Shown in pieces: positions 1 through 5,862 of a stretch of 6,031 nucleotides of DNA. Under the pieces are notes generated by a model. That model was not told the origin of the DNA. It saw nothing but the letters and a program-made list of their open reading frames with translations, and did not search any database. The stretch comes from Bacteroidota bacterium (lineage in GTDB: Bacteria; Bacteroidota; Ignavibacteria; SZUA-365; JAADGX01). The stretch's first letter is position 1; each line of letters begins with the position of its first letter. Location of the stretch: contig JAJRXL010000422.1 in NCBI GenBank assembly GCA_024276335.1, positions 1 through 6,031 on the forward strand, read 5' to 3'. A program made the position numbers and the translations under genes.

Positions 1-1902
1 CGTGCAGGGGATGATTACGTCCTGGATTATACGAGCGGTTTCCTGCTGTTTACACGGGACGGCGTGATCAACGATGACAGCCGTATCGAGATCAACTACG
101 AATACACGCGCCACCGCGTGGACGAGCGGTACGGTCACGTTTCCGCGGTAGTGTCGCCTTCGGATTACTCGCAGGTCGCATTGACCGCGGGGCGGTTCAA
201 CGAGGGGAGGGAAAGCCCCGGCGAAGGCGCATCGGAAGTCTGGTTCGTCAACGGCCAGGCCGAGGCGCGGTACCGCACGGAAGATCTGGACATTCGTGTC
301 CTGCCGGAAGTTTCCCGCTCGTCCGGCAGCAATGGGGCCGGCATGGCGTACGGAGTACTGCTCTCCGCCAGTTCGCCCAGGGCCAGGCTCACCGCGAAGG
401 CGCGCCGCCAGGACGATTCCTACACCGAGGTTTTTCATCGCTGGTTTCCCTTCGGCGTGCTCCGGGATGAAACCAGCCTGCGCGGCGAATACGACGTTAC
501 GCCGACGCTTCGCCTTTTCGCCGACTGGAAGCGACGAGCCGGTTCGGATACGACGAGCGGCGTCCCGGCCTCGGATGAGTTTTCCGACGTCGGGGTGATG
601 TGGTTCGACCCGGGACTGCCTTCGATCACGATCCGTGGAGAACACATATTCGATCACGTGCGCGATTCCACGAACCAGCGCAGGGGCGTACGGGGCGACC
701 TGCAATACGTGGCGTCCCGGCCCGTGCTGGATTGGCTGGGGTTTTCATCGGTCGTCGTCACCTCGTACGCGCGCTACGCCCGCGAGAAGCGGTACCTTCC
801 GAAGGGCGTGCAGCACGAGTTCGTTACCACCAACTACTACCTGCGGGCCGACCTCGCCCCGCGGCCGATGTTCACGATCAACAGCTATTACCGGGGCGAC
901 TACCAGGAGCGGGACGAAGGGTGGGGAGGGTATCGCCCGTACCTCTCCACGGAAAAACTGTTCGCCGACGTCATCGTGGAACATATCGCCGGTCTTTCGA
1001 TGGGAGCGCGGTACACCAACGATCTTCGCACGATGTACCATCCCGCCGATGACGGCGGCTGGGATGCGGACAGCCGGGAAGCGCTGCAGGTGAACGCCAG
1101 GATTTTTCCAGGGCAGTACATCGACGCCTTGCGGCCGTTCACGTTCGAACTCAATTTCCGGCATGACGCCAACGCGTACGTGGGAAATGCCTCGGGTCGA
1201 CGATCGATGTTCACCTCGTTGTTTCGCACGCTCCCCCGTCCGGCGACAACGGCCACGATTTCGCAGCTCTACGAGGTTAAGGTGGAGTGGAAACCGTCGG
1301 CTGAAGTGCTGTACACCATCCAGGGCCGCGCGTCAAGGAGTACGGTTTCGAACATCGACTCCGAGATGGAGGACCGCCGCCGGAACCTCATCCAGCGCCT
1401 GGATTTCCGCCCGGGAAGCAGGTCGCTGTACTCGTTCCAGTTCAGCCTGCTCGACGGGGAGAATCCCTGGAGCCGGTTCACGCGTTACCTGCCCGTCCTC
1501 TGGATCGAGAACCGGTGGAGCGAGCTTCTCCTGACCCGTCTCAACCTAACCGTCCAGTACGAAGACCGACGGCAGGGAAAAGACGCCGTGACCACCGCCG
1601 ACTACCTTCCCGGCGGGAATGTAACATTGACCTTTACCGATCCGCCCCTGCTGGAACGAATCGAAATCCGCGACGATATTTTCTATCGTCATACATCCGT
1701 AAAGCAGGACCCCGTTCCGTACGCCTCTCAGCGAGCCGTGATCACGACCTCGTCATTGACCAACACGGTGTACCTCGATCTCTATCCATACGCCGCCTCG
1801 TACCTGCGCCTCCAATACACACGGGAGTGGTTTTTCCAAACGGAGACATCGCCGGGATTATCGAAGGACACAGTGAATCTCCAGATGGTTGTGCAGCTAT
1901 AA
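1..1902 (+). CDS. Probable outer-membrane beta-barrel protein, C-terminal part (5' end off the window)
   Basis: The frame is open from base 1 to the TAA at 1900-1902, giving 633 visible residues; the GTG at 64 is only an internal codon. The 21 residues before it continue the same protein: they read RAGDDYVLDYTSG and lead into SRIEINYEY, a 'D-Y-x-L-D-Y-T-x-G' type stretch I associate with domains just before a barrel. The rest is rich in Tyr, Arg and Trp, with many alternating polar/hydrophobic strands (for example YLRADLAP, LRLQYTREW) joined by charged loops, no long hydrophobic helix and no cysteine. This is the composition of a large outer-membrane barrel. The final strand ends VNLQMVVQL, with Leu rather than the usual terminal Phe, Tyr or Trp. 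Substrate and exact family are unknown; it could be a porin-like channel or a barrel fused to an N-terminal periplasmic domain. A signal peptide, if present, would be off the window. Confidence 0.75.
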   Translation, partial: RAGDDYVLDYTSGFLLFTRDGVINDDSRIEINYEYTRHRVDERYGHVSAVVSPSDYSQVALTAGRFNEGRESPGEGASEVWFVNGQAEARYRTEDLDIRVLPEVSRSSGSNGAGMAYGVLLSASSPRARLTAKARRQDDSYTEVFHRWFPFGVLRDETSLRGEYDVTPTLRLFADWKRRAGSDTTSGVPASDEFSDVGVMWFDPGLPSITIRGEHIFDHVRDSTNQRRGVRGDLQYVASRPVLDWLGFSSVVVTSYARYAREKRYLPKGVQHEFVTTNYYLRADLAPRPMFTINSYYRGDYQERDEGWGGYRPYLSTEKLFADVIVEHIAGLSMGARYTNDLRTMYHPADDGGWDADSREALQVNARIFPGQYIDALRPFTFELNFRHDANAYVGNASGRRSMFTSLFRTLPRPATTATISQLYEVKVEWKPSAEVLYTIQGRASRSTVSNIDSEMEDRRRNLIQRLDFRPGSRSLYSFQFSLLDGENPWSRFTRYLPVLWIENRWSELLLTRLNLTVQYEDRRQGKDAVTTADYLPGGNVTLTFTDPPLLERIEIRDDIFYRHTSVKQDPVPYASQRAVITTSSLTNTVYLDLYPYAASYLRLQYTREWFFQTETSPGLSKDTVNLQMVVQL

Positions 1903-1936
1903 GACCGCCCTTTCCTGGTTCAGGACCAAAACCAAA

Positions 1937-2090
1937 CGTAGTAGTGAGCGGAGTCGAACTGCGGGATCGGGAACATGTCGCTCTTTTCTCCGAGGGGCAC
2001 TCTGTTCTTCAGCTACGCCCTTTCTCGCCGCAAAGCAGGGAGTACTTCGTTGCGACTACGCTCAAGGCTACGGTTAGTAGCTACGTTGAG
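1937..2090. repeat. Cluster of imperfect inverted repeats with a CTACG core
   Basis: The 20-mer at 1937-1956 (CGTAGTAGTGAGCGGAGTCG) is, in reverse complement, similar to the 20-mer at 2053-2072 (CGACTACGCTCAAGGCTACG). I count 16 of 20 matches: the arms share CGACT, CGCTCA and CTACG. A further inverted partial copy follows at 2077-2090 (GTAGC, TACG, TTGAG). With 2061-2071 it could form a local stem: CTCAA pairs with TTGAG and GCTAC with GTAGC, leaving an internal bulge. The arms lie about 100 bases apart in non-coding DNA. This could be a dispersed intergenic repeat, a small non-autonomous mobile element or a structured RNA; the sequence alone does not decide. Confidence 0.45.
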
Positions 2091-2137
2091 GGGGCGATAA
2101 TCCCTTCACTTTCGAATCGAATTATTTATTCCGGAGC

Positions 2138-2165
2138 AAGTCAAGTTTAAGATATTTTTTATAAA
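2138..2165 (+). promoter_or_regulatory. Weak candidate promoter for the membrane-protein gene
   Basis: TATAAA at 2160-2165 lies in an AT-rich patch and resembles a sigma-70 -10 box. The best -35 partner at a 16-base spacing is AAGTCA (2138-2143), only three of six matches to TTGACA. TAAGAT (2148-2153) is an alternative -10. The location, 60 bases before the start codon, is reasonable, but the boxes are poor and an activator or another sigma factor may be needed. Confidence 0.25.
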
Positions 2166-2213
2166 TTGATGGGGCGAGTGAACCAGAAGTCATCAGTGTT
2201 ATCCATAATCATC

Positions 2214-2220
2214 AAGGAGG
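2214..2220 (+). promoter_or_regulatory. Strong ribosome binding site for the membrane-protein gene
   Basis: AAGGAGG is followed after four bases (TATT) by the ATG at 2225. This near-perfect Shine-Dalgarno sequence fixes the start and argues that the gene is real and well translated. Confidence 0.85.
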
Positions 2221-2224
2221 TATT

Positions 2225-2974
2225 ATGGGTAAGTCATTCCATCTTTCGACGGCCCTCCTGGCTTTGTTGACGGGGCTGGTATTTGTTATCGGGATCGGGT
2301 ACTTCAGCGGGTCCTTCTTCGCCACGCCACGCCTGCCGGTGATGGGCGTCCTGTCCGGTTTCATCATCATGGGAGCCGTGGCCGCGCTGGCATCGAAACA
2401 GAGAACGATCATGGAGCCCGGTCTGGCGGCGGCGGTGGTGGCGATTGTCAGTTTTTTCGTCCTGAGAGCGTTGGAGTTGAAAGGGTTCAAAGCGCTTTCC
2501 ATGTCCGACATGGCGCTGGTCATGTGCAACGGTTTTATCCTGACCTGGGTGGGCGCCTGGGTCGGGGAATTGCTCCAGGGTTCCCGGGCGCCGGCGGGTG
2601 AAGCGCAGGAATACCTGCAGTGGTCCTGGATACTGTGTGGAACGGTCATCGGTGTGACGATCAGCCTGGTCAAGGCCAGCTTTATCGCGATTCTTCTCGG
2701 CGCGCAATTCACACTCGTTATGTGGGCTTTTATCGTGGGGCTGTTCCTTACAGGCCTCGTGGTTGGCTGGAAGTCGCCCGGCGTGACGATTCGCGAGGGT
2801 GTCGTGGCGGGTTTCCTGACGGTGATACTGGACATCGATATTGTTGCCCTGACACTGGTTCCCGTTTGGGGCAAGACGAAACTCCTCGGTGTCATCATCG
2901 GAATTGTCGTAACTCTCGTGGGGGCGTACGTCGGCGAGATGATTCAGAAAAAGACCGGGCAGGTGAACGCGTGA
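2225..2974 (+). CDS. Uncharacterised polytopic membrane protein with two similar halves
   Basis: This 249-residue, very hydrophobic protein has an ATG set by a strong SD. I do not recognise the family. Likely membrane segments lie near residues 8-28, 36-56, 65-84, 95-117, 134-158, 161-182, 192-214 and 219-240, about eight in all. The two halves look duplicated: TIMEPGLAAAVVA (61-73) corresponds to TIREGVVAGFLTV (188-200), and VGAWVGELLQ (109-118) to VGAYVGEMIQ (232-241). Both motif pairs keep a similar offset of 123-127 residues. The halves are joined by a polar linker near 119-131. The two GAxVGE motifs carry a Glu at a segment end, and the second half has a DID motif inside or beside a segment (203-205). 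These acidic residues could be functional. The gene appears to stand alone, convergent with the sulfur operon. A transporter or channel is possible, but no substrate can be named. Confidence 0.8.
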   Translation: MGKSFHLSTALLALLTGLVFVIGIGYFSGSFFATPRLPVMGVLSGFIIMGAVAALASKQRTIMEPGLAAAVVAIVSFFVLRALELKGFKALSMSDMALVMCNGFILTWVGAWVGELLQGSRAPAGEAQEYLQWSWILCGTVIGVTISLVKASFIAILLGAQFTLVMWAFIVGLFLTGLVVGWKSPGVTIREGVVAGFLTVILDIDIVALTLVPVWGKTKLLGVIIGIVVTLVGAYVGEMIQKKTGQVNA

Positions 2975-2996
2975 GTGTGGAATCCGGGGTGGAAGG

Positions 2997-3043
2997 AAAA
3001 ATGAAAAGTGACCACGGACCGGCGCCGTGCCGGTCCGGTGATC
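2997..3043 (-). terminator. Intrinsic terminator of the sulfur operon
   Basis: Read on the minus strand, GATCAC and GGACCGGC pair with GCCGGTCC and GTGGTC around an ACGGC loop. The stem is about 14 bp with one bulged C and one U-G wobble. It is followed by ACTTTTCATTTTT, so the T-rich tail lies on the minus-strand side. It begins 28 bases after the stop codon of the DsrE2-type gene, the expected position for the end of the four-gene operon. The 8-bp core (3016-3023 with 3029-3036) is perfect. On the plus strand there is no T-tract, so efficient two-way termination is less likely. Confidence 0.8.
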
Positions 3044-3070
3044 CCTTCCTGCAGGTGGGGATCAAGAACA

Positions 3071-3538
3071 TCAGGTGAAAATGATCTGCGCTCCGGCGGA
3101 TTTTTCGTAAAACTCGCCTACGGTGAGAATTCCGTCCACCGGGTCGCAGAGGTCTTCCCGTTTGAGGTGGAACATCTCCATGGCGGCTTTGCACGCGTAG
3201 ATTCCGCCGCCGGAATCGTGGATCATCTCGATGAACTCGTCCACGGGGGGAATGTCCAGTTTCTCCATTTCCTTCTTCATCATGGAGGTGGCGAAAGCCG
3301 ACATCCCGGGTAGCATTCCGATGATGCTGGGCATGTGCATGGCGGGGTTCCCGACGGTCGCCACTTTAAGGCTGTTCATCCGTTTTTTCGTGATCGCGTC
3401 GAGCCCGAAAAACGTGAAGAACAGCATGGCGTCGATGCCTTCCATCCGGGCGCCGTTGGCCATGATAAGGCCGGGATACACTCCCTCCAGCGATCCCTTG
3501 GAAATGACGATGGACACTTTTTCGATCGGCTCGGGCAT
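3071..3538 (-). CDS. DsrE2-type (DsrE/DsrF-like) sulfur-carrier protein
   Basis: This 155-residue protein probably binds or hands on sulfane sulfur as a cysteine persulfide in the cytoplasm. Family features are the beta-strand start KVSIVISKGSLEGVYPGL (7-24), the FFTFFGLDAITKK stretch (40-52), the Met- and Gly-rich middle (GMLPGMSAFATSMM, 74-87) and the YACKAAMEMF motif (114-123). In that motif Cys116 sits where the conserved DsrE-family cysteine is expected. A second cysteine, Cys131, follows in LCDPVDG. The family's typical ending with 'G-x-F-x-E-K-A-x-x-A' is recognisable in GEFYEKSAGAQIIF (141-154). An AAGGAG ribosome site lies five bases before the ATG. It is the last gene of the operon, 30 bases after the TusE/DsrC-like gene. 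I see no DsrF or DsrH partner, so it is not the classical DsrEFH/TusBCD complex. The family call is good; the exact role is inferred from neighbours. Confidence 0.85.
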   Translation of the reverse strand: MPEPIEKVSIVISKGSLEGVYPGLIMANGARMEGIDAMLFFTFFGLDAITKKRMNSLKVATVGNPAMHMPSIIGMLPGMSAFATSMMKKEMEKLDIPPVDEFIEMIHDSGGGIYACKAAMEMFHLKREDLCDPVDGILTVGEFYEKSAGAQIIFT

Positions 3539-3568
3539 GGTTTCTCCTTGGTGCGATTGGTGTTTGTA

Positions 3569-3886
3569 TTAGACGCAGCCCTGGGGCTTCTTGATACCGG
3601 CTATACGGGCGGCCTTCTTGGCCGGGCCCTTGGGGAAGAGCTGGTAGAGTTCCTTGGTTGGAACGCCGCTTTCCTTGGTCAGTCTGCGGATGGAAGGCCC
3701 GGCGCCCTTCTCCTCGAATTCCTTTCGCATGAAGTTAATCACCGCCATGTGACGGTCGGTCAATTCTTCGATGCCTTCTTCCCTGGCCAGGGCGCGGGCG
3801 ATGTCTTCGTTCCACTGGGTGTGGTCGGTCATGAAGCCTTCGTCGTCGAAGTCAATCATGGTTCCGGCTATTTCACGTTGTGGCAT
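3569..3886 (-). CDS. tusE: TusE/DsrC-family sulfur relay protein (single C-terminal cysteine)
   Basis: This 105-residue protein has the normal length for the family. It contains the recognisable blocks DFDDEGFMTDHTQWNEDIA (12-30), LTDRHMAVINFMRKEF (42-57), GPSIRRLTK (63-71) and LYQLFPKGPAKKAARIAG (80-97), with a flexible tail ending KKPQGCV. The penultimate Cys104 is the universal sulfur-carrying cysteine (CysA). DsrC of dissimilatory sulfur metabolism has a second cysteine (CysB) eleven positions earlier, in an AC-K-x-AG context. Here that position is Ala93, so the protein falls in the single-cysteine, TusE-like class. It should carry a persulfide but cannot form the DsrC intramolecular disulfide or trisulfide bridge. 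An AAGGAG ribosome site lies ten bases upstream of the ATG. It sits between the DUF1641 and DsrE2-type genes with about 30 bases on each side. The tRNA-thiolation role of E. coli TusE is less likely here because the neighbours are sulfide-oxidation genes. Confidence 0.9.
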   Translation of the reverse strand: MPQREIAGTMIDFDDEGFMTDHTQWNEDIARALAREEGIEELTDRHMAVINFMRKEFEEKGAGPSIRRLTKESGVPTKELYQLFPKGPAKKAARIAGIKKPQGCV

Positions 3887-3916
3887 GTCGCTGATTCTCC
3901 TTCTGGTGTTATGAAC

Positions 3917-4594
3917 TTATGCAGCTTTTGTTTGTGCCTCGGTGACGTTTTTGAGGAATGAGATGATGAACCCGATACCACGGCGCATTTCCGGGGTGTG
4001 CAACTCCCTGAGCGCCTTGAGCATGGTATATTCGGGCACGTCTCTTGGGTTCAGGTTCTGGTAGATGTTCAACCCGTTGTTGAGAGCCTGGAGCATTTCC
4101 GGTTGGGTGAGGTTCTTCACGGTCTCGAGGATGGTGACGATGTTATCCGCGAGCAAGCGGACGTCGTCCACGCTGAAGTGGGTGACGACATTGTCGAAGA
4201 TCTTGAGCGATTCCTCGAGAAACTTGAAGTAACCCTTGCGGTCGAACTCATCGAGCTTTTCCAGGGCGTCGTTAAACAGCTCTTTCCCGACGGGCCGGGC
4301 GTCTTCGATGAAATCCAGCGTGCTTTCCAACTTCGAGATCGCCCCGGTGATATTGTTGGTGTTGCGCAGGATTTTCTTGAGCAGGTGCAGGAAATCACCC
4401 GTGCGAACGAAGGGCGCGATGTCCTCCAGTTCCTCCACCGCCGTGTTGAACATGTCCTTGGCGATGAGAGTAATATCCTCTTTCAGTTCCTGCATTTCCT
4501 GCCGGTGCCTGCGCGCCACCGCCAGTTCCTCGGAAACGGCGTCCAGTTTCTGTTGGATCGCCTGTAATTGGGCTTCGATGGTTGCGTCGTTCAT
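3917..4594 (-). CDS. DUF1641 domain protein, probable partner of the SQR-like flavoprotein
   Basis: This 225-residue, all-helical, cysteine-free protein is highly charged, with no signal peptide or membrane helix. Residues 4-40 form a likely coiled coil (AQLQAIQQKLDAVSEELAVA). The middle consists of amphipathic helices. The C-terminal part (about 145-216) has the features I know from DUF1641: LLADNIVTILETVKNLTQPEML (147-168) and LRELHTPEMRRGIGFIISFLKNV (195-217). No reaction is established for this domain. It is often encoded beside flavoprotein or molybdoenzyme oxidoreductases (for example B. subtilis yrhD beside a formate dehydrogenase gene), which suggests an accessory, assembly or docking role. 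The start codon lies one base after the stop of the upstream SQR-like gene, and its AGAGGA ribosome site is inside that gene's last codons. Translation is therefore very probably coupled and the two products made in similar amounts. Confidence 0.85.
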   Translation of the reverse strand: MNDATIEAQLQAIQQKLDAVSEELAVARRHRQEMQELKEDITLIAKDMFNTAVEELEDIAPFVRTGDFLHLLKKILRNTNNITGAISKLESTLDFIEDARPVGKELFNDALEKLDEFDRKGYFKFLEESLKIFDNVVTHFSVDDVRLLADNIVTILETVKNLTQPEMLQALNNGLNIYQNLNPRDVPEYTMLKALRELHTPEMRRGIGFIISFLKNVTEAQTKAA

Positions 4595-4595
4595 G

Positions 4596-5825
4596 TCAGT
4601 TCCTCTTTCCCGCCATGAGCATCTGCGGTTCGATGGGGAGTTCCGCTCCTTTCAAGAGCAGGTTCCAGTACATCCAGCGGAACATCATTTTTCCGTAATG
4701 ATTCATCTTGGTTTCTTCGAGCAGGGAAAACGGTCCCACGCCCGGCAGGGGATACTTCCCGGGCAGGGGCTCGGTGTCGTAGTTGAAGTCGATCAGGATA
4801 CCCTTGCCGAAACCCGACTCGATGTAGCAATTGGCGTGGCCGTCGAACTTCGCCCGCAGGCGGCGTCCTTCCACCGCGCTCAGGAAGTTGTCGAAGAGGA
4901 TCTCGGACTCGAAGTGGGCGACCGAACCCGCCTTGGAACTGGGCAGGTCGGTGGCGTCGCCGATGACGAAGATGTTTTCCCAGTTCTTGGACAGGAGCGT
5001 ATGCTTGTCGGTGGGGACGAAGTTCAGCTCGTCGCCCATGCCGGAGCGGGCGATAAGCTCGTCGCCCATGTTCGTGGGGATGGTCACCAGGACGTCGTAC
5101 TCGACTTCCTGGTCGTCCCAGGAAACGATCTTGTTGTTGTCCGCGTCCACGCGGGCGATGTTGAATTCCGGCACCAGGCGGATGTTCTTCTTGTCCAGGA
5201 AATCGCCGAAGACCTGCGATGCGCGGGGTTTCGTGAATGCGCCGGGCAGCGGGGTGACGAAGCTGATGTCAACTTTGTCGCGAAGACCCTGTTCGGTGAA
5301 CCACCAGTCCGCCAGGAACACGAATTCCAGGGGCGCGACGGGGCACTTGATGGGCATCTCCGTGATGTTGAGCACAAGCTTTCCTCCTTCCCAGTACTTG
5401 AAGAAATGCTGCAGGGCGCAGGCGCCTTCCACCGTGTAGAAATCGAAAACGTTCTTGCGCCAGCCGCCGTCGAGCATGCCCTCGGTTTCCCCGGGATTGA
5501 TCTTGCTTCCCGTGGCGATAATGAGGTAATCGTAGGGAAGGATCTTTCCGCCTTCCAGGCGTACCCGGTTCCGGTCCGGTTCGATGACGTCGATCGGGGA
5601 AAAAACGACGTTGACACCCGGTGGAAAAAAGTCCCGCTTCGGTTTAATCACGTCGCGCTTCGTGTAAATCCCGAATGGAATGAACAGGAATCCGGGCTGG
5701 TAATAATGGGTTTCGTACTGGTCGACGATGGTGATTTCCCATTCGTCGCGTTCGAGAACGGGAGCCAGCTTGTTCAGCATCATGGTGCCGGCGGTGCCTG
5801 CGCCGAGAATGAGTAATTTCTTCAT
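4596..5825 (-). CDS. sqr: Sulfide:quinone oxidoreductase-like FAD protein
   Basis: This 409-residue flavoprotein is the first gene of the operon. It probably oxidises sulfide to sulfane sulfur or polysulfide and reduces membrane quinone. Visible features are the dinucleotide-binding GAGTAG (8-13) at the extreme N-terminus, ATGSKINPG (104-112), and the second FAD motif VIGDATDLPSSKAGSVAHFE (287-306). The C-terminal family block runs from NCYIESGFGKG (332-342) through PLPGKYPLPGVGPF (353-366) to an amphipathic, aromatic tail (379-390) suited to monotopic membrane attachment. It has exactly three cysteines: Cys136, Cys161 (in KCPVAPLEF) and Cys333. Their order matches the three catalytic cysteines of characterised SQRs, with Cys161 and Cys333 the likely redox pair. 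Lack of a signal peptide argues against periplasmic FccB. Alternatives are NDH-2-like or persulfide reductase enzymes of the same fold. No other in-frame start exists before a stop at 5847-5849. The SD is weak (AGGA 14 bases upstream), unlike those of the later genes. Confidence 0.82.
   Translation of the reverse strand: MKKLLILGAGTAGTMMLNKLAPVLERDEWEITIVDQYETHYYQPGFLFIPFGIYTKRDVIKPKRDFFPPGVNVVFSPIDVIEPDRNRVRLEGGKILPYDYLIIATGSKINPGETEGMLDGGWRKNVFDFYTVEGACALQHFFKYWEGGKLVLNITEMPIKCPVAPLEFVFLADWWFTEQGLRDKVDISFVTPLPGAFTKPRASQVFGDFLDKKNIRLVPEFNIARVDADNNKIVSWDDQEVEYDVLVTIPTNMGDELIARSGMGDELNFVPTDKHTLLSKNWENIFVIGDATDLPSSKAGSVAHFESEILFDNFLSAVEGRRLRAKFDGHANCYIESGFGKGILIDFNYDTEPLPGKYPLPGVGPFSLLEETKMNHYGKMMFRWMYWNLLLKGAELPIEPQMLMAGKRN
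4601..4606 (-). promoter_or_regulatory. Ribosome binding site of the DUF1641 gene inside the sqr 3' end
   Basis: AGAGGA on the minus strand overlaps the last Lys-Arg codons of the SQR-like gene and lies six bases before the DUF1641 ATG. With the TGA-C-ATG junction (4598-4592) this is a classic arrangement for translational coupling. Confidence 0.7.
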
Positions 5826-5862
5826 AAGCCGCTGTGAAGTCCTATGTTATGGAATTTCCCGA

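Larger units (their letters stand above)
1903..2224. other. 322-base non-coding intergenic region
   Basis: There is no convincing gene between the barrel stop codon and the membrane-protein start. The only open frames here are tails of out-of-frame reading through the barrel gene, or short runs without an SD site. The first half carries a cluster of CTACG/CGTAG inverted repeats (listed separately). The last 100 bases are distinctly AT-rich (for example TTTAAGATATTTTTTATAAA) and probably hold the promoter and leader of the membrane-protein gene. I see no clear intrinsic terminator for the barrel gene: the small stem TCCTG-GTT-CAGGA at 1913-1925 has no T-tract. Confidence 0.7.

Noticed and set aside
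1913..1925. Small hairpin TCCTG-GTT-CAGGA after the barrel gene as a terminator
   Set aside because: The stem is only five base pairs and is followed by CCAAAACCAAA, with no T-tract on the plus strand.
2111..2121. Short palindrome TTCGA-A-TCGAA as an operator
   Set aside because: It is an eleven-base AT-rich dyad easily met by chance, and it lies well upstream of the weak promoter candidate.
1515..2150. A 211-codon plus-strand open frame crossing the barrel stop codon
   Set aside because: Most of it lies out of frame inside the barrel gene, its product is low-complexity Arg/Pro-rich, and it has no ribosome site.
2212..2898. A 228-codon minus-strand open frame opposite the membrane-protein gene
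   Set aside because: The plus-strand frame has a strong SD and a coherent transmembrane pattern with internal repeats; the antisense product is Thr/Pro/Arg-rich with no motif.
4236..5816. A 526-codon plus-strand open frame opposite the SQR-like and DUF1641 genes
   Set aside because: It is antisense to two genes with clear family motifs, has no recognisable domain, and is explained by high GC content and codon bias on the opposite strand.
4596..5825. Flavocytochrome c sulfide dehydrogenase subunit (FccB) as the identity of the flavoprotein
   Set aside because: There is no signal peptide before the N-terminal dinucleotide-binding motif, no adjacent cytochrome gene, and the C-terminal tail fits membrane-attached SQR.
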